NCBI GenBank assembly: GCA_965214565.1
Contig: OZ243951.1
Location: forward strand, 1,364,001 to 1,428,000
Source: VXYK01 sp965214565
GTDB taxonomy: Bacteria > Actinomycetota > Acidimicrobiia > Acidimicrobiales > Aldehydirespiratoraceae
Direction of reading: 5' to 3'
DNA length: 64,000 nt
Shown: positions 8,396 through 19,390 of the stretch, in pieces
How positions within the stretch are numbered: the first letter of the stretch is position 1
How the letters are laid out: each line of letters starts with the position of its first letter
The notes under the pieces: model-generated
Databases searched by the model: none
Told to the model about the DNA's origin: nothing
The model's input: the letters and a program-made list of their open reading frames with translations, nothing else
Made by a program: the position numbers and the translations under genes

Positions 8396-8826
8396 AGTTC
8401 CTCCACAAGCACCCGCAGAAAAGTGCGGCCATGCCAAAGTCCGGGTCCTCTCCGAACCCGACGAAGTTCTCCGATCACAGTAGGGTTGCAAGGCTACAGC
8501 AACAACCACGCAATCGGTCCGGGAAACCACACCGAACCGTCCGCTGGAGTTCCGCTCAGGCGAGGCGCAACACCGACCAAGACACGTCCGGCCGCCAAAC
8601 GGCAACCGCTGATCACTAACTACATCGATGAGATTTATACCTCAACAAATGTAACACAAATGTAATTTGACGCTCATATGTCCCGTGAACAGGTACGATG
8701 AAAAGACAGCCGAGTTGAAGTTGCAGAGACCGCGGAGGTTGCTAAGTTCACCCCCTACCACGGTTAGGTTGCCTCCCCGACAAGCGGAACGCTCGCAGGT
8801 CACTGTTGTCACCTTTACCAAGCTTT
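8396..8826. other. rpmH-dnaA intergenic region, probable left part of the origin
   Basis: A 431-base stretch with no supportable gene between divergent rpmH and dnaA. It must hold both promoters. Its right half contains an AT-rich patch (about 8632-8668) unlike the surrounding GC-rich DNA. In that patch ACAAATGTAAC and ACAAATGTAAT are directly repeated at 8645-8655 and 8656-8666, an exact 11-base period. Such a patch is a candidate DNA-unwinding element. I found no clean -35/-10 pair and no perfect DnaA box inside it. Confidence 0.5.
8645..8666. repeat. Tandem 11-bp repeat in AT-rich patch upstream of dnaA
   Basis: Two copies of ACAAATGTAA(C/T) lie head to tail with a period of 11 bases, so they sit on the same face of the helix. 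They could be a protein-binding pair or part of the origin unwinding region. Confidence 0.6.
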
Positions 8827-10272
8827 ATGAACCAGTCGTCCACATCTGTGGAAAATCCTGTGGAGAGTCAATTGAACAACAACGAGACAGACGAAGCGAC
8901 CGGCTTGTGGAGTTCCTGCGCAGAGAGTATTCGTGCCCAAGTAAGCGACGCCGTCTGGCACACCACCTTCAGCGGTGCCAGAGCCGCCGCGTTCGATGGG
9001 GGAGAGTTGGTCGTCGTTGTCCCCAACGGCTTGCAGAAGGAACGAATCGAGGGCAGATACCTCGGGCTCGTGCAACACGCGATCGAAGAAAGCCACTTCG
9101 ATGCAACCGTCCGCGTGGAGATCGACACCGACGGAACCGAGCAGATCTTCGATGTCCCATCCGCCGACCTCAGCACTCCTGTCGAGTATCAGCGCACGTC
9201 AGAGGTGATTTCTGGGACACTCCCCGAGGAATCACCCGAGGCGAGGAGCGAACTCGAGGACAAGTTCACTTTCGAACACTTCGTCATCGGCCCCTCGAAC
9301 CACTTCGCACATGCAGCCGCGCTGTCGGTAGCCGAGACTCCGGCCGCCGGGTACAACCCGCTGTTCATCCACGGCGACTCAGGACTCGGAAAAACCCACC
9401 TGCTGCGCGGCATCGCACACTACGTCCGAAGCCACTACTCGCACTACAAGGTCCGCTACGTCTCGACCGAAACATTCCTCAACGAATTCGTACAGGCAAT
9501 CCGCACCAACACCCAGCCCGAGTTCAAACTTCGCTACCGCACCAACGACGTCCTGCTCATCGACGACATCCAATTCATGGAAGGCAAAGAAGGCCTCCAG
9601 GAAGAGTTCTTCCACACCTTCAACGAACTGCACCAGAACAACAAGCAGATCGTGCTCTCATCGGACCGCACACCCGACGCCATGCCGACCCTCGAAGAAC
9701 GCCTCCGAAATCGCTTCAAGTCGGGACTGACCACAGACATCCAGCGGCCCGACCTCGAAACCCGACTCGCCATCCTCCGCAAGAAGGCAGAGTCGCGAAC
9801 GATCGAGATACCCAACGACGTCTTCACCTTCATCGCCGAGAACATCACCCAATCGATCCGCGAACTCGAAGGTGCGCTCATCAAAGTCACCGCCTATGCC
9901 AGCCTCACCCGGCAGCCACTCGACTTGCGGCTCGCCGGCTTCGTCCTCGCCGACCTGATCAACAGCTCCCAGAAACCACCCGTCACCGCGGCGCGCATCA
10001 TCGAACTCACCGCGGAGATGTTCAACTTCGACATCGAGCAGATCACCGGCGGGAGCAGGCGCCGACCACTCGTTGACGCACGCCAGGTCGCCATGTACGT
10101 CGTGCGCAACATGACCGACCTCAGTTTCCCCGACATCGGCCGCGCCTTCGGCGACCGCGACCACACCACCGTGATGCACGCCGTGCGCAAGATCGAGGCC
10201 CGGATGGGAGAACGCCAACAGATATTCGACAAAGTCACCGAACTCCAACGTCGACTCAACGACCCACCGTGA
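8827..10272 (+). CDS. dnaA: Chromosomal replication initiator DnaA
   Basis: AAA+ initiator that binds DnaA boxes and opens oriC. From the ATG at 8827 it is 481 residues. Domain I covers about 20-90, the linker is acidic, Walker A (GDSGLGKTH) is near residue 183, Walker B (LLIDDIQF) follows, and the C-terminal domain IV carries the DnaA signature (DLSFPDIGRAFG...HTTVMHA). The start is uncertain. The ATG at 8827 has no clear ribosome-binding site, while a TTG at 8872 has GGAG six bases upstream and would put two DnaA-box-like sequences into the leader. A TTG at 8806 is a third option. Confidence 0.95.
   Translation: MNQSSTSVENPVESQLNNNETDEATGLWSSCAESIRAQVSDAVWHTTFSGARAAAFDGGELVVVVPNGLQKERIEGRYLGLVQHAIEESHFDATVRVEIDTDGTEQIFDVPSADLSTPVEYQRTSEVISGTLPEESPEARSELEDKFTFEHFVIGPSNHFAHAAALSVAETPAAGYNPLFIHGDSGLGKTHLLRGIAHYVRSHYSHYKVRYVSTETFLNEFVQAIRTNTQPEFKLRYRTNDVLLIDDIQFMEGKEGLQEEFFHTFNELHQNNKQIVLSSDRTPDAMPTLEERLRNRFKSGLTTDIQRPDLETRLAILRKKAESRTIEIPNDVFTFIAENITQSIRELEGALIKVTAYASLTRQPLDLRLAGFVLADLINSSQKPPVTAARIIELTAEMFNFDIEQITGGSRRRPLVDARQVAMYVVRNMTDLSFPDIGRAFGDRDHTTVMHAVRKIEARMGERQQIFDKVTELQRRLNDPP
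8836..8855. promoter_or_regulatory. Pair of DnaA-box-like sequences at the start of dnaA
   Basis: TCGTCCACA (8836-8844) differs at one position from the actinobacterial box TTGTCCACA. TGTGGAAAA (8847-8855) is, on the other strand, TTTTCCACA, one mismatch from TTATCCACA. They are arranged tail to tail two bases apart and could mediate autoregulation of dnaA or belong to the origin. Confidence 0.5.
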
Positions 10273-10540
10273 CACAGCCCCGAAGTCAGCACGTCCGAGT
10301 TACCGCCCGGTGAAAAAGCTGTAGATCACCTGTGCAGCAGCAGTGGGCCACACCTGAACAACCCACGCGATACCCACAACCGAACCTCGAACACAAGTCA
10401 GACTGTGAAATCACAGGTAGATGGTGTGTAAACAAAACCCGCCAAAAACCAAGGCAAACTGACAACCGTCCACAATCCACAGCCCCTATGGACTCCTACC
10501 AAAATGGATATCCATACAACTCAGGAGAAGTAACCGCACA
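10273..10540. other. dnaA-dnaN intergenic region, candidate oriC
   Basis: This 268-base gap is the usual place of oriC in actinobacteria. DnaA-box-like sequences are weak: ATACCCACA (10370-10378), CCGTCCACA (10466-10474) and CAATCCACA (10473-10481), each with two mismatches to the consensus and the last two overlapping. An inverted repeat CTGTGA-AA-TCACAG lies at 10403-10416, and the stretch from about 10385 to 10530 is richer in A and T than its surroundings. The ribosome-binding site CAGGAG for dnaN is at its right end. No gene is visible. Confidence 0.55.
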
Positions 10541-11638
10541 ATGAGCATGCAGTTCAGATGCGAAAGAGACGTCCTCTCAGATGCCCTCAACACGGCTGGC
10601 CGTGGTGTGGCCGCCCGCGGGGCAACAGCAATGATCGGCGGAGTCCGGCTTCAGCTCGCCGGCAACCAGCTCACCGCAACAGGAAGTGACGGCGACCTTA
10701 CGATCTCGGTCACCGTGACGGTCAACGGATCAGGCGACGGTACAACGGTCATGCGCTCGAAACTGATGGCCGACGTCGTCCGTTCGCTGCGCCCTGGCGC
10801 AGTCGATGTGGTGATTGAGGGCGAGGATGCACGCATCGTCGCCAACCCGTCTGAATTCTCGATCAGGGTGGTCGCCGGAGACGATTTCCCTGAGATACCC
10901 GAACCCTCGGGTGATGTAGTCACGCTTGATGCGGCGATGTTCAAAGCCGCAATCGAACAGGTCGGCAAAGCAGCTTCGTCCGACGACGCCAGGCCGATCC
11001 TGACCGGCGTGTTGATGGCTGCAGAATCGGGAGGGCTGCGGCTCGTGTCGACGGACTCCTACCGACTCGCCATGTGCGACATCGCTGGCCTGACGGTTCT
11101 CGGCGAAGGGCAGAAGGTGCTGGTACCGAGCCGCGCCCTCAAAGAACTCGCCCGCATCGTCGACGACGAGGAGGAGATTACGCTGTCGCTCGGCGAGCAG
11201 AACGCCAGCTTCTCAGTCGGAGGCGCCACCGTCACCTCCCGGCTCATCGAAGGCGACTTCCCGAACTACAACCGATTGATCCCCGAGACGCACGAGAACC
11301 GGCTCACCATCGACCGCGAGACACTGCTCGACGCGCTGCGTCGTGTGCGCCTGCTGGCACAGGAATCAACGCCGATCCGAATGTCGATGTCGTCCGAAGG
11401 TCTGGAGGTGGCCGCCGTCGCACAGGAAGTAGGCGAAGCACACGAAGCCCTCGAAGCCGAATACCAGGGTGAAGACCTCATGGTCGCGTTCAATCCCGAA
11501 TACCTGATCGACGGGATCGAAGTCTCCCCGGGATCACAGGTCGTGCTCGAAACGATCGGCGAACTGAAACCCGCTCTGCTCAAATCCTCCGAAGACCCCA
11601 ACTTTCTGTATCTGCTGATGCCCGTGCGGGTCAGTTAG
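10541..11638 (+). CDS. dnaN: DNA polymerase III beta subunit (sliding clamp)
   Basis: The 365-residue protein forms the ring-shaped processivity clamp of the replicative polymerase. The three repeated clamp subdomains are recognisable by length and by segments such as TGVLM, STDSYRLA and the C-terminal LMPVR that closes the family. The ATG at 10541 follows AGGAGAAG; a second ATG two codons later (10547) is an equally valid start. It is the first gene of the plus-strand replication operon dnaN-recF-dciA-gyrB-gyrA. Confidence 0.97.
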   Translation: MSMQFRCERDVLSDALNTAGRGVAARGATAMIGGVRLQLAGNQLTATGSDGDLTISVTVTVNGSGDGTTVMRSKLMADVVRSLRPGAVDVVIEGEDARIVANPSEFSIRVVAGDDFPEIPEPSGDVVTLDAAMFKAAIEQVGKAASSDDARPILTGVLMAAESGGLRLVSTDSYRLAMCDIAGLTVLGEGQKVLVPSRALKELARIVDDEEEITLSLGEQNASFSVGGATVTSRLIEGDFPNYNRLIPETHENRLTIDRETLLDALRRVRLLAQESTPIRMSMSSEGLEVAAVAQEVGEAHEALEAEYQGEDLMVAFNPEYLIDGIEVSPGSQVVLETIGELKPALLKSSEDPNFLYLLMPVRVS

Positions 11639-11662
11639 AGACAGGAGCCACGGCCGCACCCG

Positions 11663-12766
11663 ATGACGATCCAGAGGCTGGAACTGCTCGACTTCCGGAT
11701 CTACGCTGAGGCTGTGGTCGAGTTAGATCCCGGGCTGACTGTGATCTTCGGAGAGAACGGCCAAGGCAAGACCAGCCTGCTCGAAGCTATTAGCTGGGTC
11801 GCCGGGCTCGGATCGTTCCGCGGCGTGGCCGACGACACTCTGATCCGTCTCGGCGCGGACTCCGCGATCATCCGAGCCGAGACGACTGACCCCGACGGCC
11901 GCAAACAGCTCGTCGAAGTCGAACTTCCGAGGGTCGGAAGAAACCGTGTCAAACTAAATCGCCAAGCGCTGCGCCGCAAAGGTGACCTGATCGGGGTCGT
12001 CCCCGTAACCGTGTTCTCCCCCGACGACCTCGAACTTGTGAAAGGCGGACCCGGGGGCCGGCGACGATGGCTCGACGCTGCCGCGGCCAGTCTCCAACCG
12101 AGCCACGACGCGCTCTGCAATGACTTGGAACGGATCGTCAAACAACGCAACGCCCTGCTGCGTTCAGCCGGCGGCCGACTCGACACCGACGGAGCGTTCA
12201 CCCTCGACGTGTGGGACACCAAACTCGCCGAAACCGGAACCGTGCTGCGAAACGCACGCGAGACGCTGCTCGAAGAGATCGAACCGCAACTCTGCTCGGC
12301 CTACGAAGCGGTCGCCGGCAAGCCCTCGAAGATCAGCGCGCGCTACACAGCTTGCTGGCACGGGGACCTCGCTGCAGCCCTCGAACAGAGCCGCACGATC
12401 GATCTGAGGCGAGGCGTGTCGACCATCGGGCCGCACCGCGACGAGATCACCCTGCACATTGGCGACACCCCTGCACGGACGCACGGCTCGCAAGGCGAAC
12501 AACGGTCACTCGTGCTGGCGATGCGGCTCGCCGTCGACTCGCTGATACGCCGGAGCGGAACCACAGAACCGGTGCTGCTGCTCGACGACGTGTTCTCCGA
12601 GCTCGACAGCGGACGGGCACAGGCGCTGCTCGAAGCGCTGCCCGAAGGCCAACGACTGCTCACGACCGCCACCTGGATACCCCCCTGCGCAACCCCGGAT
12701 CGGGTGCTGGAAGTCACTGCAGGAACGGTGCAAGGGAAACCGTTGTGGCTGGAAAAACCACTATGA
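11663..12766 (+). CDS. recF: DNA replication and repair protein RecF
   Basis: SMC-like ATPase of 367 residues that helps load RecA at single-strand gaps. Walker A (GENGQGKTS) is at residues 30-38, the ABC signature (HGSQGEQRSLVLA) near 275, and Walker B (LLLDDVFSELD) near 305. It overlaps the next gene by 4 bases (ATGA), which suggests translational coupling. Gene order dnaN-recF-dciA-gyrB is standard for actinobacteria. Confidence 0.96.
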   Translation: MTIQRLELLDFRIYAEAVVELDPGLTVIFGENGQGKTSLLEAISWVAGLGSFRGVADDTLIRLGADSAIIRAETTDPDGRKQLVEVELPRVGRNRVKLNRQALRRKGDLIGVVPVTVFSPDDLELVKGGPGGRRRWLDAAAASLQPSHDALCNDLERIVKQRNALLRSAGGRLDTDGAFTLDVWDTKLAETGTVLRNARETLLEEIEPQLCSAYEAVAGKPSKISARYTACWHGDLAAALEQSRTIDLRRGVSTIGPHRDEITLHIGDTPARTHGSQGEQRSLVLAMRLAVDSLIRRSGTTEPVLLLDDVFSELDSGRAQALLEALPEGQRLLTTATWIPPCATPDRVLEVTAGTVQGKPLWLEKPL

Positions 12767-13089
12767 ACAGGGGCTACGACGGGCCGAGAAAACTCGGGTC
12801 GACCTTCGAGCAGATGATGCAGCACATGAACGCGCCCAGCATCGACATCCTCAGAGCGGTCTTCGTCCAATGGCCCGAAATCGTCGGAGAGGACGTGGCA
12901 GCGCACGCCCGACCCAACGCCATCGACGGCCAGACGCTGATGGTAGTCGCCGACGACACGAACTGGGCGAGCCAACTCCGCTGGCTCGAGAACCAACTGA
13001 TCGAGAGCATCGAAAAAGTCTCAGGATCAGACCGGATCAAGGCCATCAAAGTAAGGGTCGCGCCGCAAGGATCAAGCCCCCCGAACTGA
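12763..13089 (+). CDS. dciA: DUF721/DciA-like replicative helicase operator
   Basis: A 108-residue protein beginning MNRGYDGP with the DUF721 core (VQWPEIVGEDVAAHARP... and LxVxADDTNWASQLRWLE). DciA proteins assist loading of the replicative helicase DnaB in bacteria without DnaC. It starts within the recF stop (4-base overlap) and precedes gyrB, as in mycobacteria (Rv0004 position). Confidence 0.92.
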   Translation: MNRGYDGPRKLGSTFEQMMQHMNAPSIDILRAVFVQWPEIVGEDVAAHARPNAIDGQTLMVVADDTNWASQLRWLENQLIESIEKVSGSDRIKAIKVRVAPQGSSPPN

Positions 13090-13306
13090 TAGACTCAAAC
13101 CCAGTGTATGAGCCTGGAAATCAGCATCTCAAAGGCATCGCGACACCACCCGAATCCCGCAAATTGCTTGTGGTGTGGGGTTCGTCAGGGTCAACCCGGT
13201 GAGCGGGAACAACAAGCCAGGTATCGCCAATGAGAGCGCCATCCGCGCCCAGGGTCGCCCCGCAAAGGGCCACGAAACCGACTCGAACGGACAAACCGAG
13301 CCAGAG

Positions 13307-15310
13307 ATGACAATAGACACGGTCAACACCGACGAATCGTCGTACGAGGCTCATGACATCACGATCCTTGAAGGGCTCGAAGCCGTACGCACCAGGCCCG
13401 GCATGTACATCGGCTCCACCGGACCAACCGGTCTGCACCACCTCGTGTGGGAAGTCGTCGACAACTCAGTGGACGAAGCAATGGCCGGCCACTGCACACG
13501 AATCGACGTGACCCTCACCACCGACGGCGCCTGCGAAGTATCAGACAACGGCCGGGGCATCCCAGTCGAGAACCACCCCAACTACACAGACCTGACCGCG
13601 GCCGAAGTCGTTATGACCGTCCTCCACGCGGGCGCCAAGTTCGGAGGCAAGGGCTACAAGGTCTCCGGAGGCCTGCACGGAGTCGGAGTGTCGGTGGTCA
13701 ACGCCCTGTCGAGTCGAGTCGAAGTTGAGATCGACCGCGACGGCGAACGCTACGCAATGCTGTTCGGCAACGGCGGGGAACTGATCCAACGGCTCAAGCC
13801 GGTCGGGCGCTCAGACACCGCCGAACCGTCCGATGCCGGCCTGCCCAATGGCGAAACCAGACCACGGACCGGGACTACCGTGCGCTTCTGGCCCGACCAA
13901 GACATCTTCGACGAAGTCGAATTCCGGTTCCAGACCCTGCTCGAACGCTTCCAGATGATGGCCTTCCTCAACCGGGGGTTGGAGATCCGAGTGCGCGACC
14001 AACGAAAGGGCGCGGCATCCAACGACTGGGTCTCATTCCAGTACGAAGGCGGCATCATCGACTTCGTCAGCCACATCAACTCCGCCAAAGAAGCGCTCTT
14101 TGACACGGTCGGATACTTCGTCGGCTCCGAAGAGATCGATGAGAACCCCCACGAAGTCGAGATCGCATTCCAATGGAACACAGGATTCAACGCCGATGGA
14201 ATCCACAGCTTCGCTAACGGCATCGCCACCATCGAAGGCGGCATGCACGAACAGGGCTTCCGCGCAGCAGTAACCCGCACCGTCAACAGTTACGCACGAA
14301 ACAAAGGGCTGCTCAAAGAAAAAGACGACAACCTCAACGGAGAGGACATCCGCGAAGGCCTCACCGCAATCATCTCCGCGCGGATCGGCGAACCCCAGTT
14401 CGAAGGTCAGACCAAGTCCAAACTCGGCAACGTCTCCATGCGCTCACTGGTCGAGCGGGTGACCAACGAACGCATGGCCGACTGGCTCGAAGAGCATCCG
14501 GCCGAAGCCAAAGCCACCATCACCAAAGCCGCCAACGCTGCCCGGGCCCGTGTCGCGGCAGCCGACGCTCGCAAGGCAATCCGTTCCAAGTCGCTGCTTG
14601 ACGGTGCCGGGATGCCCGACAAGCTGAAGGACTGCTCGGCGAAGGACCCGGCGGTGCGTGAACTGTTCATCGTCGAAGGCGACTCCGCCGGCGGTTCAGC
14701 AGTGCGGGCCCGAGACCCCCGAACTCAGGCGATCCTGCCGATCCGGGGGAAGATCCTCAATGTCGAACGAGCACGCATCGACAAGATGCTCAGAAACGCC
14801 GAGGTCAAGACCCTCATCACCGCGATCGGCGCGGGTTTCGCAGAAGAGTTCGACATCGAACAGGCCCGCTACCACAAGATCATCCTGCTCGCTGACGCAG
14901 ACGTTGACGGCAGCCACATCCGCACCCTGCTGCTCACCTTCTTCTTCCGGCAGATGCGGCCGCTCGTAGAAGCCGGATACGTCTACATCGCCCAACCGCC
15001 GCTGTACTCGACGAAAGTCTCCAACAAGGAGACCGTCTACCTCAAAGACGACGCCGCCAAAGAGGAGTTCCTCGCCGGCCGCCCAAACTACACCAAGGAC
15101 TTCCAGCGGTTGAAGGGCCTAGGGGAGATGGACTGGGATGAACTCCGCAGCACCACCATGGACAGCGCCTCGAGATCGCTGCTGCAGGTATCAGTCGAAC
15201 AGGTGGCCATAGCCGACGACGTCATGTCGATCCTCATGGGCGACGACGTCGAACAGCGCAAGAACTTCATCGTGACCAACGCACGCGAAGTGCGGAACCT
15301 GGACTTTTGA
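13307..15310 (+). CDS. gyrB: DNA gyrase subunit B
   Basis: ATPase subunit of gyrase, 667 residues from the ATG at 13307. The GHKL ATPase domain carries EVVDNSVDEA and DNGRGIPV, the transducer domain follows, and the TOPRIM domain has EGDSAGG and the metal-binding DADVDG. An in-frame reading continues upstream (GTG at 13199, earlier codons to 13175), but family members begin close to the YEAHDI segment, so 13307 is preferred although its ribosome-binding site is weak. It is followed after 10 bases by gyrA. Confidence 0.96.
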   Translation: MTIDTVNTDESSYEAHDITILEGLEAVRTRPGMYIGSTGPTGLHHLVWEVVDNSVDEAMAGHCTRIDVTLTTDGACEVSDNGRGIPVENHPNYTDLTAAEVVMTVLHAGAKFGGKGYKVSGGLHGVGVSVVNALSSRVEVEIDRDGERYAMLFGNGGELIQRLKPVGRSDTAEPSDAGLPNGETRPRTGTTVRFWPDQDIFDEVEFRFQTLLERFQMMAFLNRGLEIRVRDQRKGAASNDWVSFQYEGGIIDFVSHINSAKEALFDTVGYFVGSEEIDENPHEVEIAFQWNTGFNADGIHSFANGIATIEGGMHEQGFRAAVTRTVNSYARNKGLLKEKDDNLNGEDIREGLTAIISARIGEPQFEGQTKSKLGNVSMRSLVERVTNERMADWLEEHPAEAKATITKAANAARARVAAADARKAIRSKSLLDGAGMPDKLKDCSAKDPAVRELFIVEGDSAGGSAVRARDPRTQAILPIRGKILNVERARIDKMLRNAEVKTLITAIGAGFAEEFDIEQARYHKIILLADADVDGSHIRTLLLTFFFRQMRPLVEAGYVYIAQPPLYSTKVSNKETVYLKDDAAKEEFLAGRPNYTKDFQRLKGLGEMDWDELRSTTMDSASRSLLQVSVEQVAIADDVMSILMGDDVEQRKNFIVTNAREVRNLDF

Positions 15311-15320
15311 AGGATCTCAC

Positions 15321-17864
<2,544 letters not shown>

Positions 17865-17913
17865 GACGAACAGCTTCCCCCAAGCAGACTCGAATCGAAT
17901 GTGAGGGCGGTAC

Positions 17914-18279
17914 ATGGGCGCGCGCAGTTGTCTTGGGGTTCAGCAGCACAGGATTCAACACTCCGAACAGGGCCAGGCCGTGCCCATGATGGTGCTGGTC
18001 CTAGCGGCGGCGGCGGTCGTAGTGATCACCATCGCCCGCCTCGGGACAGCCGCCGACGAAGCCGCACAGGCGCGGACCGCAGCCGATGCCGCAGCATTGG
18101 CGGGCGCGGCACGGGGTTACGCGTCCGCGACCGAACTCGCCGAAGCCAACGGAGCTATCCTCGTGGACTACTCCGCATTCGGCAACCAAGTAGAGGTTCG
18201 GGTCCAGGTCGGGTCAGCAACAGCCGTAGCCAGAGCCGAACGCAGCGTCGTATGGGAACATCCCGCTTCGAGCCCATAG
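17914..18279 (+). CDS. TadE/TadG-like small secreted pilus-type protein
   Basis: The 121-residue protein has a short charged N-terminus followed by a GQAVPMMVLVLAAAAVVVI segment and then the EAAQARTAADAAALAGA motif that marks TadE/TadG-like proteins, which use a type IV pilin-like N-terminal helix. The DNA context, between gyrA and a DUF3566 gene, is shared with some actinobacteria. No other tad genes are visible here, so a pilus role cannot be shown. The start could be an internal codon closer to the hydrophobic segment. Confidence 0.7.
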   Translation: MGARSCLGVQQHRIQHSEQGQAVPMMVLVLAAAAVVVITIARLGTAADEAAQARTAADAAALAGAARGYASATELAEANGAILVDYSAFGNQVEVRVQVGSATAVARAERSVVWEHPASSP

Positions 18280-18344
18280 GTCCGAAACTCCCGCCGATCC
18301 GCGCATCTCCCAATTCCCCCTACACTTGGGCGGTACCCGGCCCG

Positions 18345-18383
18345 ACGCTTCGGGCCAGACTTCGGGCCAGACACTTCGGGCCA
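18345..18383. repeat. Short tandem repeats ahead of the DUF3566 gene
   Basis: The unit CTTCGGGCCA occurs three times in about 40 bases in the leader before the start codon at 18407. The copies may fold with the nearby GGCCCG runs into leader hairpins. Confidence 0.5.
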
Positions 18384-18406
18384 CGGCCCGCCGAGGCACA
18401 TTCCCT

Positions 18407-19114
18407 ATGAGTGAACCCACCCAATCTCAGCCGGCCGGGTCCCAGCCAGCCGGGCCCTATCCGGCCGGGCCGAACCGTCGACCCCAGCGCTCCAAACAGC
18501 CGTTAGCAGCGTTCCTCCAACAGCGGACCGCCAGCCGTCTACGCGCCCGCAGAGTCCGGCGGCTAGTTCGCCACATCGAGCCGTGGTCGGTGCTCAAGAT
18601 GTCGCTCATCTTCTACTTCTGCCTCTGGGGGATCCTGCTGATCGCCGGTGTGATCCTCTGGAGGTTCGCGGTCACCGCGGGCATCGTCGAAAACCTCGAG
18701 AACTTCATTGAAGAGCTGTTCGCGCTGGAGACATTCACCTTCAACCCCGACCAGATCTTCAGAATCAGCGCGCTCGGCGGTCTTGTGATGGTTGTAGCCG
18801 GTTCGGGATTCACGGTGCTCATGGCAGTGCTGTTCAACCTGATCAGCGACCTGATAGGCGGCGTGCGGATGACCGTGGTGGAGGAGGAGACCGCCCGCCC
18901 CCGCCCGAAACGCACACGCCCCCGCTCAACTGCGGCCGCCAGACGGCAACGGCAGGCGGCGCAGGGTTCACCAGCGCAGGGTTCACCAGCGCAGGCACCC
19001 GCCCCGACACCGCATCCCAGCACCGGACAAGCCGACGACACACCGTTCTGGCCCGACGAAAGACGGAAGAAGCCAAAGCGAGGTTCCTTGTCGAAAAGGC
19101 CGTCGGACCGCTAG
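18407..19114 (+). CDS. DUF3566 transmembrane protein
   Basis: From the ATG at 18407 the protein is 235 residues: a Pro/Gly/Ala-rich disordered N-terminus with repeated QPAG/YPAG units, a basic stretch, a DUF3566 domain with two membrane helices (about 65-90 and 120-148) joined by the characteristic ENFIEELF...TFNPDQIFRISALG segment, and a basic, repetitive tail. DUF3566 proteins lie downstream of gyrA and upstream of tRNA-Ile in mycobacteria (Rv0007 position), exactly as here. Their role is not settled; links to envelope growth have been proposed. Confidence 0.9.
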   Translation: MSEPTQSQPAGSQPAGPYPAGPNRRPQRSKQPLAAFLQQRTASRLRARRVRRLVRHIEPWSVLKMSLIFYFCLWGILLIAGVILWRFAVTAGIVENLENFIEELFALETFTFNPDQIFRISALGGLVMVVAGSGFTVLMAVLFNLISDLIGGVRMTVVEEETARPRPKRTRPRSTAAARRQRQAAQGSPAQGSPAQAPAPTPHPSTGQADDTPFWPDERRKKPKRGSLSKRPSDR

Positions 19115-19128
19115 CGTGGTCGCCTTGC

Positions 19129-19202
<74 letters not shown>

Positions 19203-19234
19203 CGTTTCGTAGCGCCGATCCACAGGAGGAACTG

Positions 19235-19390
19235 ATGGGCAGGAGCGGCTTGTTCACACTCATCCGCAGAGCCCTCGTTGCGATCGGGGCAGGGATCGCG
19301 GTCGCAGCCGCGATCCGAGTGCGAGGAAGCGGTGGCACACCACCCCAAAAGGGAGGCTGGCGGGAGCTCCGAGGCGACGACCTTCGCTGA
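19235..19390 (+). CDS. Small 51-residue membrane-type protein
   Basis: An ATG preceded by AGGAGG at ideal distance opens a 51-codon frame that ends in TGATG, sharing one base with the start of the next gene. Residues 6-29 form one hydrophobic, Ala/Ile/Val-rich helix following a positively charged start (RSG...IRR), and the tail is Gly/Arg-rich. The strong ribosome-binding site and the stop-start overlap argue that it is real and translationally coupled to the dehydrogenase-like gene. No family is recognised. Confidence 0.65.
   Translation: MGRSGLFTLIRRALVAIGAGIAVAAAIRVRGSGGTPPQKGGWRELRGDDLR

Noticed and set aside
8667..10076. Long Arg/Pro-rich plus-strand frame of 469 codons
   Set aside because: It overlaps dnaA in another frame, and its composition (Arg, Pro, His) is typical of shadow frames in GC-rich DNA.
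12211..12762. Long frame leading into dciA
   Set aside because: It is a shadow of recF; only the part from the ATG at 12763 has DUF721 homology.
18345..18383. Riboswitch or attenuator before the DUF3566 gene
   Set aside because: The short GC-rich repeats give possible stems but match no riboswitch class I know.
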